From Erythrobacter sp. KY5 (lineage in GTDB: Bacteria; Pseudomonadota; Alphaproteobacteria; Sphingomonadales; Sphingomonadaceae): a DNA stretch of 64,000 bases. Of this stretch, positions 22,852-31,444 are shown piece by piece. The position numbers and the translations under genes were made by a program. Under the pieces are notes generated by a model that was not told where the DNA came from, searched no databases, and was given only the letters and a program-made list of their open reading frames with translations. The first letter of the stretch is position 1. Every line of letters starts with the position of its first letter. Where the stretch lies: assembly GCF_003264115.1 (NCBI RefSeq), contig NZ_CP021912.1, forward strand, positions 186,001 through 250,000, read 5' to 3'.

Positions 22852-22878
22852 GGAACCTTTAAAGGGTCGAGATGTTCC
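22852..22878. promoter_or_regulatory. Palindromic EcfG-type stress promoter, readable in both directions
   Basis: GGAAC (22852-22856), 17 bp, GTTCC (22874-22878). On either strand this reads GGAAC-N17-GTT, which fits the alphaproteobacterial general-stress sigma factor EcfG consensus (GGAAC-N16/17-cGTT, here with T before GTT). It would drive the DUF305/LVIVD gene leftwards and the beta-lactamase-like gene rightwards. A 10-bp palindrome CCTTTAAAGG lies inside it at 22856-22865. Confidence 0.5.
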
Positions 22879-23032
22879 GGTTACAGGGTCTATAGTGGGT
22901 GAAAGCCGGAACCCGGCGCGTGCGCCGCACAATTCATCGCACACGGCGAATCGAGTGCTTGCCGCGACGAATCCGCCCTATCAGACTGCGCGATTAAGGC
23001 GTCGCTAACCCTGTTCGGAGTAATAATCGCTG

Positions 23033-24055
23033 ATGGCTCTCAAACATCGCTCCCGGTTCTTTGGTCTCGTTGCCGCTGTCGCTGCGACCTTTTCTGTCAC
23101 TGCAAATGCGCAGACCAATGACCTTCATGCGAATTTTGATGATGCATTCGGCACTGAGATTCGCGCGCCCGAAACATTCGAGGCGATCTACGCCAACAGT
23201 TTCGAACAGCGCATTGCCGAACTGGCTGACGGCGGCCGCGGTCGCATCGGCGTGGCTGCGCTGGACCTGGCTACCGGCGAAAGCGTGTCGGTGCTTGGAG
23301 ATCAGCTATTCCCGATGGCTTCGACTAGCAAGATCGCGGTCGCTGCCGCATATCTCGAAATGGTCGAGCAGAACAAATACTCGCTGACGTCCGAATTCCC
23401 GCTGCTGATCCCGATCCGATCGGCAAAGTTTTCCTCGCCAGCTGCTCCGGTGCGCAAGGGCAATTACATGCCCGCCATCGACCTGATCGAAATCATGATC
23501 ACGCGTTCCAGCAATCCGGCGACCGACGCGTTGCTCGCCGCTGTGGGCGGACCTGAAAAGGTCAATGACTGGATGCGCCGCCAAGGCATCACCGACTTCT
23601 CGATAGACCGCGATATCGCTACGCTAGTGCGGGACGATGGCGAGTATGATCCGGCGAACTGGATCGACCCGCGTGACGCTGCGACGCCGAGCGCGATGGT
23701 GCGCTTGCTCCAAGGCCTTTATCGCGGCGACTTCCTCTCGGATCAGAGCCGCCAGGTGCTGCTTGGCGCGATGAGCCGCACGGTAACAGGCCGTCGCCGG
23801 ATCCCAGCCAACATGCCTGACGAAGCTGTGGTGAGCCACAAGACCGGTTCGCTCAACAACACGTCCAGCGATATCGGCATCATCGAATCACCGGATGGTC
23901 GCGCGATTGCGGTTGCAATCTATGTCACAGGGCAGGGCACACGCCTCAATCGCGAAGCGCGTATCGCGTCGATTGCTCGCGCTCTGTATGACGGGTTCGC
24001 TGCGCGCGCGCGCCAGAACCGCAACTGGACGTCTGCACCGCGCACTGGCGGCTGA
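23033..24055 (+). CDS. Class A beta-lactamase/PBP-like serine hydrolase
   Basis: A 340-aa periplasmic protein with a signal peptide (cleavage near ANA/QT, residue 27) and the fold marks of class A enzymes: the SxxK active site S97-T-S-K100 in PMASTSKIAV, an S-x-N loop (S159-S-N161) and the K270-T-G triad in SHKTGSLNNTSSDIG. RDAATPSAM matches the segment after the omega loop. The ExxLN motif that supplies the deacylating Glu166 in true class A beta-lactamases is not visible; the region reads DDGEYDPANW. It may therefore be a slow hydrolase or a penicillin-binding or transpeptidase-related enzyme rather than a resistance enzyme. It is divergent from the DUF305 fusion gene, with a shared EcfG-type site. 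Confidence 0.8.
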   Translation: MALKHRSRFFGLVAAVAATFSVTANAQTNDLHANFDDAFGTEIRAPETFEAIYANSFEQRIAELADGGRGRIGVAALDLATGESVSVLGDQLFPMASTSKIAVAAAYLEMVEQNKYSLTSEFPLLIPIRSAKFSSPAAPVRKGNYMPAIDLIEIMITRSSNPATDALLAAVGGPEKVNDWMRRQGITDFSIDRDIATLVRDDGEYDPANWIDPRDAATPSAMVRLLQGLYRGDFLSDQSRQVLLGAMSRTVTGRRRIPANMPDEAVVSHKTGSLNNTSSDIGIIESPDGRAIAVAIYVTGQGTRLNREARIASIARALYDGFAARARQNRNWTSAPRTGG

Positions 24056-24079
24056 TGGACCCAACTAAATTTGCCAAAG

Positions 24080-24115
24080 AAAAAGGCGGCACCCGATGGG
24101 CACCGCCTTTTCTTT
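24080..24115. terminator. Terminator between convergent genes
   Basis: AAAGGCGG and CCGCCTTT (arms about 24082-24089 and 24103-24110), with an inner CCC/GGG pairing around GAT, flanked by A- and T-rich runs. It could end transcription from both sides. Confidence 0.75.
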
Positions 24116-24152
24116 TGCATTGCCGTGAGGGCGATGATGCAAGCTTAAGCGA

Positions 24153-24416
24153 TTACTCGCCTTCGCCTTCCATCATTTCTTCAGCGTCGGCAGCAGCTTC
24201 TTCAGCAGCAGCTTCGACGTCGTCAGCAGCGCCTTCGGCAGCAGCTTCGGCGTCAGCAGCAGCTTCGTCGACTTCTGCAGCGGTTTCGTTGGCCATTGCG
24301 TCGGCTTCAGCAGCCATTGCGTCTACTTCAGCGTCGGCTTCAGCAGTTTCTTCAGCACATGCAGCGAGGCCGAGAGCCGAGGTTGCGATTGCAGCAGCAA
24401 GAACGATCTTACGCAT
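24153..24416 (-). CDS. Small Ala/Glu-rich acidic lipoprotein
   Basis: An 87-aa lipoprotein. The signal peptide MRKIVLAAAIATSALGLAAC ends at the lipobox (Cys20). The mature part is almost entirely Ala, Glu and Asp, with repeating EADA/EAAA units and a short EEMMEGEGE tail, and would form a long acidic helix. No family is recognised. It may be a periplasmic spacer or coiled-coil protein like small outer-membrane lipoproteins. The start ATG at 24416 follows AAGGAA. It is a single-gene unit, convergent with the beta-lactamase-like gene and divergent from polA. Confidence 0.7.
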   Translation of the reverse strand: MRKIVLAAAIATSALGLAACAEETAEADAEVDAMAAEADAMANETAAEVDEAAADAEAAAEGAADDVEAAAEEAAADAEEMMEGEGE

Positions 24417-24691
24417 AATTCAAATTCCTTGTTCAGCGAATGGAACTGGCGGGCTTCGAAATGAAGGCCCTGCCAAAGCCGGATGATCCCCCGGCTCCGA
24501 TGCCTAAATAATGGCCGAAATGTGGCGATACAAGCGAAATGTGGCGAAATCGGTCATAATTGCCCTTTTTCCGCCTCAATTCGGCCGTTCTTTGCAACCG
24601 GTTCATCGCGGCCCGTCGCACACAATTATCGGTGCATGACCCCAGTCAAACCGGCTTACGCGCAAACCGAAGCGGTGCTAGCACACCGGCC

Positions 24692-27532
24692 ATGTCATCT
24701 GACCAGCAGCACCTCTATCTCGTCGACGGTTCGTCATACATCTTTCGCGCCTATCACCGCCTGCCCCCGCTCACCGATCCGGAGGGCACTCCGGTGGGCG
24801 CCGTCTATGGCTACACGACGATGCTCTGGAAGCTGGCCGACGACCTGGATGCAGCGGACGGGCCGACGCACCTTGCGGTGATTCTTGATAAGGATTCCAA
24901 GAGCTTCCGCAATGATATCTACCCTGAATACAAGGCAAACCGTCCCGAACCGCCCGAGGATCTGCGCCCGCAATTCCCACTGATCCGCGATGCGACCCGC
25001 GCCTTCAGTCTGCCGTGTATCGAAGAATCGGGGCTAGAGGCGGATGACCTCATCGCTTCCTACGCAAGGGCTGCCCAGCGCGAGGGCTGGAACGTTACCA
25101 TCGTCTCCTCCGACAAGGACCTGATGCAGCTGGTCGGCGAAGAGAACGGTGCGCGCATCGACATGCTCGACACGATGAAAAGCGCGCGAATCTATATCGA
25201 GGAAGTCCAGGAAAAATTCGGTGTGACGCCCGACAAGGTTGGCGATGTACTCGCGCTCATGGGCGACAGCGTCGACAACATTCCCGGCATTTTCGGGGTC
25301 GGGCCAAAGACAGCCTCCAAGCTCATTTCCGAGCACGGATCGCTGGAAGCCGCGCTGGATCAGGCGCCCGGCATGAAGAAGTCGAAGCTGAAGGAGCGCC
25401 TCATCGAAGGTCGCGACGATGCTGAGATGAGCCGCGTTCTTGTCACGCTGAAGGAGGATTGCGACCTCCCGATGCCTATCGACGAGATGAAGCTGGAAGG
25501 CATACCGACCGAACCGCTCGCAGCATTTCTTGAAAAGCACGGGTTCACGTCGCTTCTGAAGCGACTCGGTGCAGGAGCAGGAAGCCCTGACCGGCCCAAT
25601 GATCTGAACCCCGCCAAGGCTCAAAAAGCGGGAGACAAGGGCGAGGCTGACGGAAATCGCCAGCCGCTCCCTGAGACGCCCAAGATAGACCGTAGCGCCT
25701 ATGAAACCGTGCAAACGCTGGACCGGCTGAACGAGTGGATCGCACGCGCCACGGCAGCGCGGCTTGTCGCGGTCGATACCGAGACTTCGTCGCTTGATTC
25801 GATGGTCGCCGATCTCGTCGGCGTCAGCCTCGCTCTTGCGCCGAACGATGCCTGTTACATCCCGCTCGCGCATGGCGGGACCGACATGTTCTCTGACAAG
25901 CCTGAACAGATCGCGATGGAGGACGCACTTGCCGCGCTGAAGCCGATGCTAGAGGACGACAGCGTTCTCAAGGTCTTCCAGAACGGCAAATACGATCTCA
26001 ATGTCCTTGCGCGGGTCGGCATCGACGTTTCGCCAATTGAAGACACGATGGTGATGAGTTTCGACCTCGACGCTGGCCGCGGCGAAGGCATGGGAGGCGG
26101 TCACGGGATGGACGAACTGTCCGAACGCCACCTCCTGCACAAACCGCTCGCTTTCAAAGACGTGTGCGGGACCGGAAAGAAAGCGATCCCGTTCGGCGAA
26201 GTCCCGCTCGACCGCGCGACCGAATATGCTGCCGAGGACGCCGACGTAACATTGCGGCTTTATCGCGTGCTCAAGCCGCGCCTTTCGGAAGAAGGCGGCA
26301 CGAAGATCTACGAACGCGTCGATCGGCCGTTGATCCCGGTCGTTGCGGGAATGGAGCGTGAGGGGATCAGGGTCGATCGCGCGCGCCTGGCCAAACTGTC
26401 GGAGGAATTCGCTGCCACCACGGCTTCGCTCGAAAAGGAAATCCACGAAATCGCCGGACAGCAATTCGCTGTCGGGAGCCCCAAGCAACTGGGCGAAATC
26501 CTGTTTGACAAAATGGGCTTCAAGGGCGGCAAGAAGGGCAAGAGCGGCGCATATTCGACCGATCAGTCCGTGCTCGAAAATCTCGCGAAGGACGACGCTG
26601 CCAAACCGATCGCCGACAAGGTGCTGGAATGGCGGCACCTGTCGAAACTCAAGTCGACCTACACCGACGCTTTGCAGGCACAGATCAATCCCAAGACGGG
26701 CCGCGTGCACACCAGCTACAGCCTGGTTGGCGCACAGACAGGGCGGCTATCTTCGACAGACCCAAACCTTCAGAACATCCCGATCCGCACCGAAATCGGG
26801 CGGACCATTCGCGAAGCTTTCGTCCCCGATGACGGCAACGTCTTACTCGCCGCCGACTATTCGCAGATCGAATTGCGCCTTGCCGCGCACATGGCCGATG
26901 TCGACACGCTCAAGGAGGCCTTCTCCAACGGTGAGGACATTCACGCGCGCACCGCGACCGAGATGTTCGGTGAGGTCACGCGCGACACCCGCGCGCGCGC
27001 CAAGACGATCAACTTCGCCATACTCTACGGCATTTCACGCTGGGGGCTTGCCGGGCGGCTCGAAGTCGATCCCGACGAAGCGCAGGACATGATCGATACC
27101 TATTTCAAGCGCTTTCCCGGCATCCAGCGCTACATCATGGAAACGCTCGAAAGCGTGCGGACACGCGGCTATTCCGAAACCCTTTTCGGTCGCAAGACAT
27201 GGTTTCCGCGGATAAATTCGAAGAACCAGGCCGAGCGTCAGGGCTCCGAGCGCGCAGCTATCAACGCGCCGATTCAGGGGACCAGTGCCGACATCATCAA
27301 ACGCGCAATGGTACGAATGCTGCCGGCTCTGCGCGATGAAGGTCTCGGCGACGTGCGGATGCTGTTGCAAGTGCACGATGAACTGGTTTTCGAACTGCCC
27401 GAAAGCGATGTCGAGAAAGCATCGCCGATCATAGAGCGCGTCATGGCCGACGCCGCGCTGCCGGCTGTCTCTCTCGACGTGCCGCTCGCCGTTGATATCG
27501 GCACGGGCCCATCCTGGGATGCGGCGCATTGA
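24692..27532 (+). CDS. polA: DNA polymerase I
   Basis: A 946-aa polymerase for Okazaki-fragment processing and repair. Three domains are present: a 5'-3' exonuclease (residues ~1-300, LYLVDGSSYIFRAYHRLPPL at the start and GDSVDNIPGIFGVGPKTASK), an intact 3'-5' proofreading exonuclease (~350-560; VAVDTETSSLD, FQNGKYDLNVL, YAAEDADVTLRL), and a polymerase domain (motif A LLAADYSQIELRL, motif B RAKTINFAILYGIS, motif C LLQVHDELVFE). All catalytic Asp and Glu residues are visible. The ATG at 24692 is chosen because it is followed directly by the conserved N-terminus; the frame is open 44 codons further upstream. It overlaps the following MscS gene by 4 bp (TTGA). Confidence 0.97.
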   Translation: MSSDQQHLYLVDGSSYIFRAYHRLPPLTDPEGTPVGAVYGYTTMLWKLADDLDAADGPTHLAVILDKDSKSFRNDIYPEYKANRPEPPEDLRPQFPLIRDATRAFSLPCIEESGLEADDLIASYARAAQREGWNVTIVSSDKDLMQLVGEENGARIDMLDTMKSARIYIEEVQEKFGVTPDKVGDVLALMGDSVDNIPGIFGVGPKTASKLISEHGSLEAALDQAPGMKKSKLKERLIEGRDDAEMSRVLVTLKEDCDLPMPIDEMKLEGIPTEPLAAFLEKHGFTSLLKRLGAGAGSPDRPNDLNPAKAQKAGDKGEADGNRQPLPETPKIDRSAYETVQTLDRLNEWIARATAARLVAVDTETSSLDSMVADLVGVSLALAPNDACYIPLAHGGTDMFSDKPEQIAMEDALAALKPMLEDDSVLKVFQNGKYDLNVLARVGIDVSPIEDTMVMSFDLDAGRGEGMGGGHGMDELSERHLLHKPLAFKDVCGTGKKAIPFGEVPLDRATEYAAEDADVTLRLYRVLKPRLSEEGGTKIYERVDRPLIPVVAGMEREGIRVDRARLAKLSEEFAATTASLEKEIHEIAGQQFAVGSPKQLGEILFDKMGFKGGKKGKSGAYSTDQSVLENLAKDDAAKPIADKVLEWRHLSKLKSTYTDALQAQINPKTGRVHTSYSLVGAQTGRLSSTDPNLQNIPIRTEIGRTIREAFVPDDGNVLLAADYSQIELRLAAHMADVDTLKEAFSNGEDIHARTATEMFGEVTRDTRARAKTINFAILYGISRWGLAGRLEVDPDEAQDMIDTYFKRFPGIQRYIMETLESVRTRGYSETLFGRKTWFPRINSKNQAERQGSERAAINAPIQGTSADIIKRAMVRMLPALRDEGLGDVRMLLQVHDELVFELPESDVEKASPIIERVMADAALPAVSLDVPLAVDIGTGPSWDAAH

Positions 27533-28605
27533 TCCAGACATACGCAAACGGCAACTGGTCGATCAACTGGGACGAAGTCGCGGTTTCGGGGATCGCCTTT
27601 CTGGTGGCGATCGCACTGGGCTATATTGCCTACCTGGTCGTGTTCAAGATCGTCAGTCGTATCGCGCGCCTGTCGGACGTGGCGGTGGACGAGATCGTCG
27701 TCCGGCGGATCCGCCAACCGATCAAGTGGTCTTTTCTCGCCATTGGCGTCACCCTGGCGGCGCAAACCGATCCAGTTTTGCGCGAATTGTGGGAGCCGCT
27801 GGCACGCTTCCTGCGCCCCGCCCTCCTCGGTTGGATTGCCTACAACGTCGTTCGCGGACTGACCGCCGCGATGGAATTGCGGATGGCCGATGCCGATCCG
27901 GTTGCTTCGCGCAGCCGCCGTACCCGCGTTGCGGTGCTATCGCGGATCGTAGTTTTCGCCATCGTGGTCATCACCGTGGGCCTGATGCTGTTTTCGATCC
28001 CATCGGTTCGGGCAATCGGCACGACTATGCTCGCATCTGCCGGTCTTGCAGCTCTCGCCATCGGCGCTGCGGCTCAGCCTGCTCTCAAGTCGCTAATCGC
28101 CGGAGTGCAGGTTGCGCTTACCGAACCCATGCGCATCGGTGACATGGTCAGGGTCGACGGCGACACAGGCCGGGTCGAGGAAATCCACATGAGCTTCGTC
28201 ACCGTGCGTACATGGGACGACCGGGTGCTGGTCGTACCAACCAGCCGGTTCCTCGACGAGACGTTCGAGAACTGGTCACGGCTCGATGAGACGCTCACCG
28301 GCACGGTGTTCCTGCATCTCGACCCGATCACCGACGTCTCCCCCATCCGCGCCGAGTTCGAGCGCTATATCGAAACGCACGAATTGTTCGATGGCCGCAG
28401 CCATGGCCTCGCCGTTACAGAGGCCTATCCTGAAAGCCTGGAGCTGCGGATCGTCGTGAGTGCAGAGAACCCCGGCGATCTTTGGACCCTGCGCTGCGAT
28501 GTGCGCGAGCATATGATGGCATGGCTGCGCGAAAACATGGAAGAAGTCCTGATCCGTCACCGCCTCGAAGTGCCACACGGACACCCCAAGGCAGGCGAGC
28601 CCTAG
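27529..28605 (+). CDS. MscS-family channel coupled to polA
   Basis: A 358-aa mechanosensitive-channel homologue with four or five membrane helices. The pore helix reads LASAGLAALAIGAAAQPALK, followed by SLIAGVQVALTEPMRIGDMV, then VRTWDDRVLVVPTSRFLDET in the cytoplasmic beta domain. The start is a TTG at 27529 that overlaps the polA stop (TTGA), so its translation is probably coupled to polA. I see no ATG that keeps the first helix. Its stop codon overlaps that of the convergent CDC48-like gene in a shared CTAG (28602-28605). This is the second of four MscS-family genes here. Confidence 0.88.
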   Translation: MIQTYANGNWSINWDEVAVSGIAFLVAIALGYIAYLVVFKIVSRIARLSDVAVDEIVVRRIRQPIKWSFLAIGVTLAAQTDPVLRELWEPLARFLRPALLGWIAYNVVRGLTAAMELRMADADPVASRSRRTRVAVLSRIVVFAIVVITVGLMLFSIPSVRAIGTTMLASAGLAALAIGAAAQPALKSLIAGVQVALTEPMRIGDMVRVDGDTGRVEEIHMSFVTVRTWDDRVLVVPTSRFLDETFENWSRLDETLTGTVFLHLDPITDVSPIRAEFERYIETHELFDGRSHGLAVTEAYPESLELRIVVSAENPGDLWTLRCDVREHMMAWLRENMEEVLIRHRLEVPHGHPKAGEP

Positions 28606-30935
28606 GCCTCTTCGTCAGTGCCGTGCTTGCTGGCGCGTGACGGCGCAAGCGTGTCGGGTGCGAAGAACCCGATCGGATTGGCCTCCGCCGCGCGCTTTTT
28701 GAGCTCTCCGCGCATCTTGCGATATTCGGCTTCCATACGCGGGGTAACGGTCGCCCGGCTATCCTCAAGCGCATCTTCGAAATCCTGCATGTCGACAGCT
28801 TTGACGTCGCCGCCCATCCGCCTCAGCGCGCCAAGCCCGGCGCGGCGCACCACATCTTCGAGATCGGCGCCGGTAAAGCGGGCTGTCTTCTTCGCAATCT
28901 TGGCAAGATCGACATCGTCCGAAAGCGGCATGGCCTTGGTATGGATACCAAGAATATGCTCGCGGCCTTCTTCGTCCGGCGTTCCGACATAGACCAGCTC
29001 ATCGAACCGTCCGGGACGCAGCAGCGCTGGATCGACCAGTGCGGGACGGTTCGTTGCTCCGATGACGATCACCGATTGCAGCTCCTCTAGCCCGTCCATC
29101 TCGGCAAGGATCGTGTTGACGACGCGCCCTGTCACTTGCGGCTCGCTCTGTCCACTTCCACGAGCGGGCACGAGGCTGTCGATCTCGTCAATGAAGACCA
29201 CGCATGGCGCGACCGCACGCGCACGGGCGAACAGCTTGGCAATCTGTTGCTCGCTCTCTCCGAACCACTTGGACAAAAGGTCTGAGCTCTTCATCGAAAT
29301 GAAGTTCGCCTCGGCTTCCTTGGCGACCGCTTTTGCGAGCAAGGTCTTGCCGGTGCCGGGAGGGCCGTAGAGAAGAAAACCTTTCGCTGGCCGGATACCC
29401 AGGCGCCGGAAGGCTTCTGCGTTCTTGAGCGGTAGTTCGATGCCTTCCTTGAGCTTGTCGATCGCGTCGCCGACACCGCCGATATCGTCCCAGCCGACAT
29501 TCGGCACCTGCACCATGACTTCGCGCATTGCCGATGGCTGGATGCGCTTCAAGGCGCTGAAGAAGTCCGAGCGCGTGACACACAGGTCCTCAAGCACGTC
29601 CTGCGGGATGGTGCGTTCTTCGAGATTGAGGCGCGGCATGATCCGGCGCACGGCGTCGATGGCCGCTTCTCGGGCGAGTGCTGCAATATCGGCCCCTACG
29701 AAGCCGTGGGTGACACGGGCGAGTTCGGACAGGTCCACCGCCTCTTCCAGCGGCATCCCGCGCGTATGAATTGCGAGGATTTCGCGGCGGCCGCGCTGGT
29801 CGGGGACACCGATTACGATTTCCCGGTCGAACCGGCCCGGACGGCGCAAAGCCTCGTCGATCGCATCCGGGCGATTGGTTGCTGCGATCACCACGAGGTT
29901 CGCGCGCGATTCGATGCCGTCCATCAGGGTCAGCATTTGGGCGACAAGGCGCTTTTCCGCCTCGCCGGGTACACCGCTGCGCTTGGGTGCGATTGAGTCT
30001 ATCTCATCAATAAACACGATCGCGGGCGCAGCGCGGGTCGCTTCTTCAAAGACTTCGCGCAGGCGCTTTTCGCTCTCGCCATAGCCCGACCCCATGATTT
30101 CCGGGCCATTGATCGTAAAGAATTCGGCGTCGCTCTCGTTGGCGACCGCCTGCGCGAGGCGAGTCTTGCCTGTGCCGGGTGGGCCGTGAAGCAACACGCC
30201 CTTGGGCGGGTCGACGCCAAGACGGGTGAAGAGTTCCGGATAGCGCAGCGGCAGCTCGACCATTTCGCGCAATTGCTGGATGGTGTCTTCCATGCCGCCG
30301 ACATCGTCGTAATTGACCATGCCGCGCGCATCGCGCGGTTCTTCGAACTCGGCTCGCAGTTCGACCTCGGTGTTTTCGTCGATGTGGACGATGCCCTTGG
30401 GGCTGGTCGCGTGAACCGACAATCTGATCTGCGTTAGCGCATAGGCAGGGGCGCGCAGCATCTGGCGGACGTCGGGCGGCATGTTCTGCACCGGTTGCTG
30501 TCCGGTCGTTGCCACAAGATCGCCGGCTGTAATCGGCTTCTTGAAGAAGTTTCGCTTGAGCGCTTGCGCCGGACCTTGCAGCCGCATTTCGCGCTGTGCC
30601 GGCGCGAAGACCACGCGGGTGGCCGGGCGCGATTCGGCAACGACGATTTCTACATGTTCGCCCGATGCGGCCTCGGCATTGCCGCGCTGCAGGCCATCAA
30701 GCCTCACCACATCAAGCGAATCGTCCTCAGGATAAGCCGCCATCGCGATAGCAGCCGTGGCGCGCTTCCCGCTGATCTGGACAACATCGCCCTCTGTAAT
30801 CCCAAGCTGTTTGAAGGCTGTTCGAGGCATACGGGCTATTCCCTGCCCCGATTCCTCTTGTCTGGCGGGCGCGACCTGCAAGCGCACCGTGCGATCTGAA
30901 GTTGCTGCGTCAGTTTCACTCGGCGCGTCGGCCAT
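28602..30935 (-). CDS. CDC48/p97(VCP)-like AAA+ ATPase
   Basis: A 777-aa tandem AAA+ ATPase organised like archaeal and eukaryotic Cdc48: an N-terminal substrate-recognition domain (residues ~15-190; RMPRTAFKQLGITEGDVVQI), D1 with Walker A GPPGTGKT and Walker B VFIDEIDSIAPKR, and D2 with a second GPPGTGKT and VFIDEIDSLVPARG, each with arginine-finger segments (ATNRPDAIDEALRRPGRFD; ATNRPALVDPALLRPGRFDE). Both ATPase sites look intact. It should unfold or extract proteins, probably with partner proteases. The start ATG at 30935 has AGAGGA upstream. It is monocistronic, with a sRNA terminator separating it from upstream minus-strand transcription. Confidence 0.92.
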   Translation of the reverse strand: MADAPSETDAATSDRTVRLQVAPARQEESGQGIARMPRTAFKQLGITEGDVVQISGKRATAAIAMAAYPEDDSLDVVRLDGLQRGNAEAASGEHVEIVVAESRPATRVVFAPAQREMRLQGPAQALKRNFFKKPITAGDLVATTGQQPVQNMPPDVRQMLRAPAYALTQIRLSVHATSPKGIVHIDENTEVELRAEFEEPRDARGMVNYDDVGGMEDTIQQLREMVELPLRYPELFTRLGVDPPKGVLLHGPPGTGKTRLAQAVANESDAEFFTINGPEIMGSGYGESEKRLREVFEEATRAAPAIVFIDEIDSIAPKRSGVPGEAEKRLVAQMLTLMDGIESRANLVVIAATNRPDAIDEALRRPGRFDREIVIGVPDQRGRREILAIHTRGMPLEEAVDLSELARVTHGFVGADIAALAREAAIDAVRRIMPRLNLEERTIPQDVLEDLCVTRSDFFSALKRIQPSAMREVMVQVPNVGWDDIGGVGDAIDKLKEGIELPLKNAEAFRRLGIRPAKGFLLYGPPGTGKTLLAKAVAKEAEANFISMKSSDLLSKWFGESEQQIAKLFARARAVAPCVVFIDEIDSLVPARGSGQSEPQVTGRVVNTILAEMDGLEELQSVIVIGATNRPALVDPALLRPGRFDELVYVGTPDEEGREHILGIHTKAMPLSDDVDLAKIAKKTARFTGADLEDVVRRAGLGALRRMGGDVKAVDMQDFEDALEDSRATVTPRMEAEYRKMRGELKKRAAEANPIGFFAPDTLAPSRASKHGTDEEA

Positions 30936-31062
30936 GGGCAAGTCCTCTGGTCGTTTGGGATCGGCAAATAGAATGGCTGTCCGCTAGCTAGGAAACGGCG
31001 GAACTTTATGCAAACCGACAAGATGCCTGATTGATCCGGTGCGAATGGGCAGAACCACTGGC

Positions 31063-31123
31063 CAAAAAAAAGCCCGGCGCGAAGCCGGGCTGTGAAAGTT
31101 TGGGAGAGGATGCCTAAAAGGCA
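31063..31123 (-). ncRNA. Candidate ~60-nt trans-acting small RNA
   Basis: On the minus strand a promoter (see 31130-31158) would start transcription near 31123. The transcript begins with a small hairpin (TGCCT-TTT-AGGCA, 31123-31111), continues with an unpaired CU-rich stretch containing TCCTCTCCC, and ends in a strong terminator: AGCCCGGC-TTCGC-GCCGGGCT (31091-31071) followed by eight U. A CU-rich single-stranded segment complementary to Shine-Dalgarno sequences, next to a GC-rich terminator, is the usual plan of alphaproteobacterial trans-acting sRNAs. No coding gene on this strand needs this terminator. Confidence 0.6.
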
Positions 31124-31129
31124 CAATCA

Positions 31130-31158
31130 GATATGCTCGCAGGCTCGTTTTTGTGCAA
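31130..31158 (-). promoter_or_regulatory. Promoter of the candidate sRNA
   Basis: Read on the minus strand: TTGCAC (31158-31153), 17 bp, CATATC (31135-31130). Spacing is ideal and the -35 and -10 are fair. The surrounding 31150-31320 region is AT-rich and has repeated TGCAA/TTGCA words (for example ATTGCAA at 31179-31185 and 31188-31194) that could be regulator sites. I see no gene in the rest of the gap up to 31444. Confidence 0.5.
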
Positions 31159-31444
31159 ATGCGAAAGCCGCACTGCGAATTGCAAGTATTGCAACTTAAT
31201 CCGCGATTAATGCGAGATTTATGACATTTTTTGCACCGAGAGCTGACTAATTATTGATCATCAGCCCAAAATTAGTGCAAGTTGAAATTCGGTTCATGTT
31301 GCAGTGCGGTGCGAAGGGGTCCGATAATCTGGGGTGCGATCCTCGCCCGTGACATGACCGGCACAACATACTAATCAATCAGCGAGTTAAGTCCCTGACA
31401 TCGCTTTCAGGGCTCGATTGAACTGCAAGGGACCGGCACAATTC

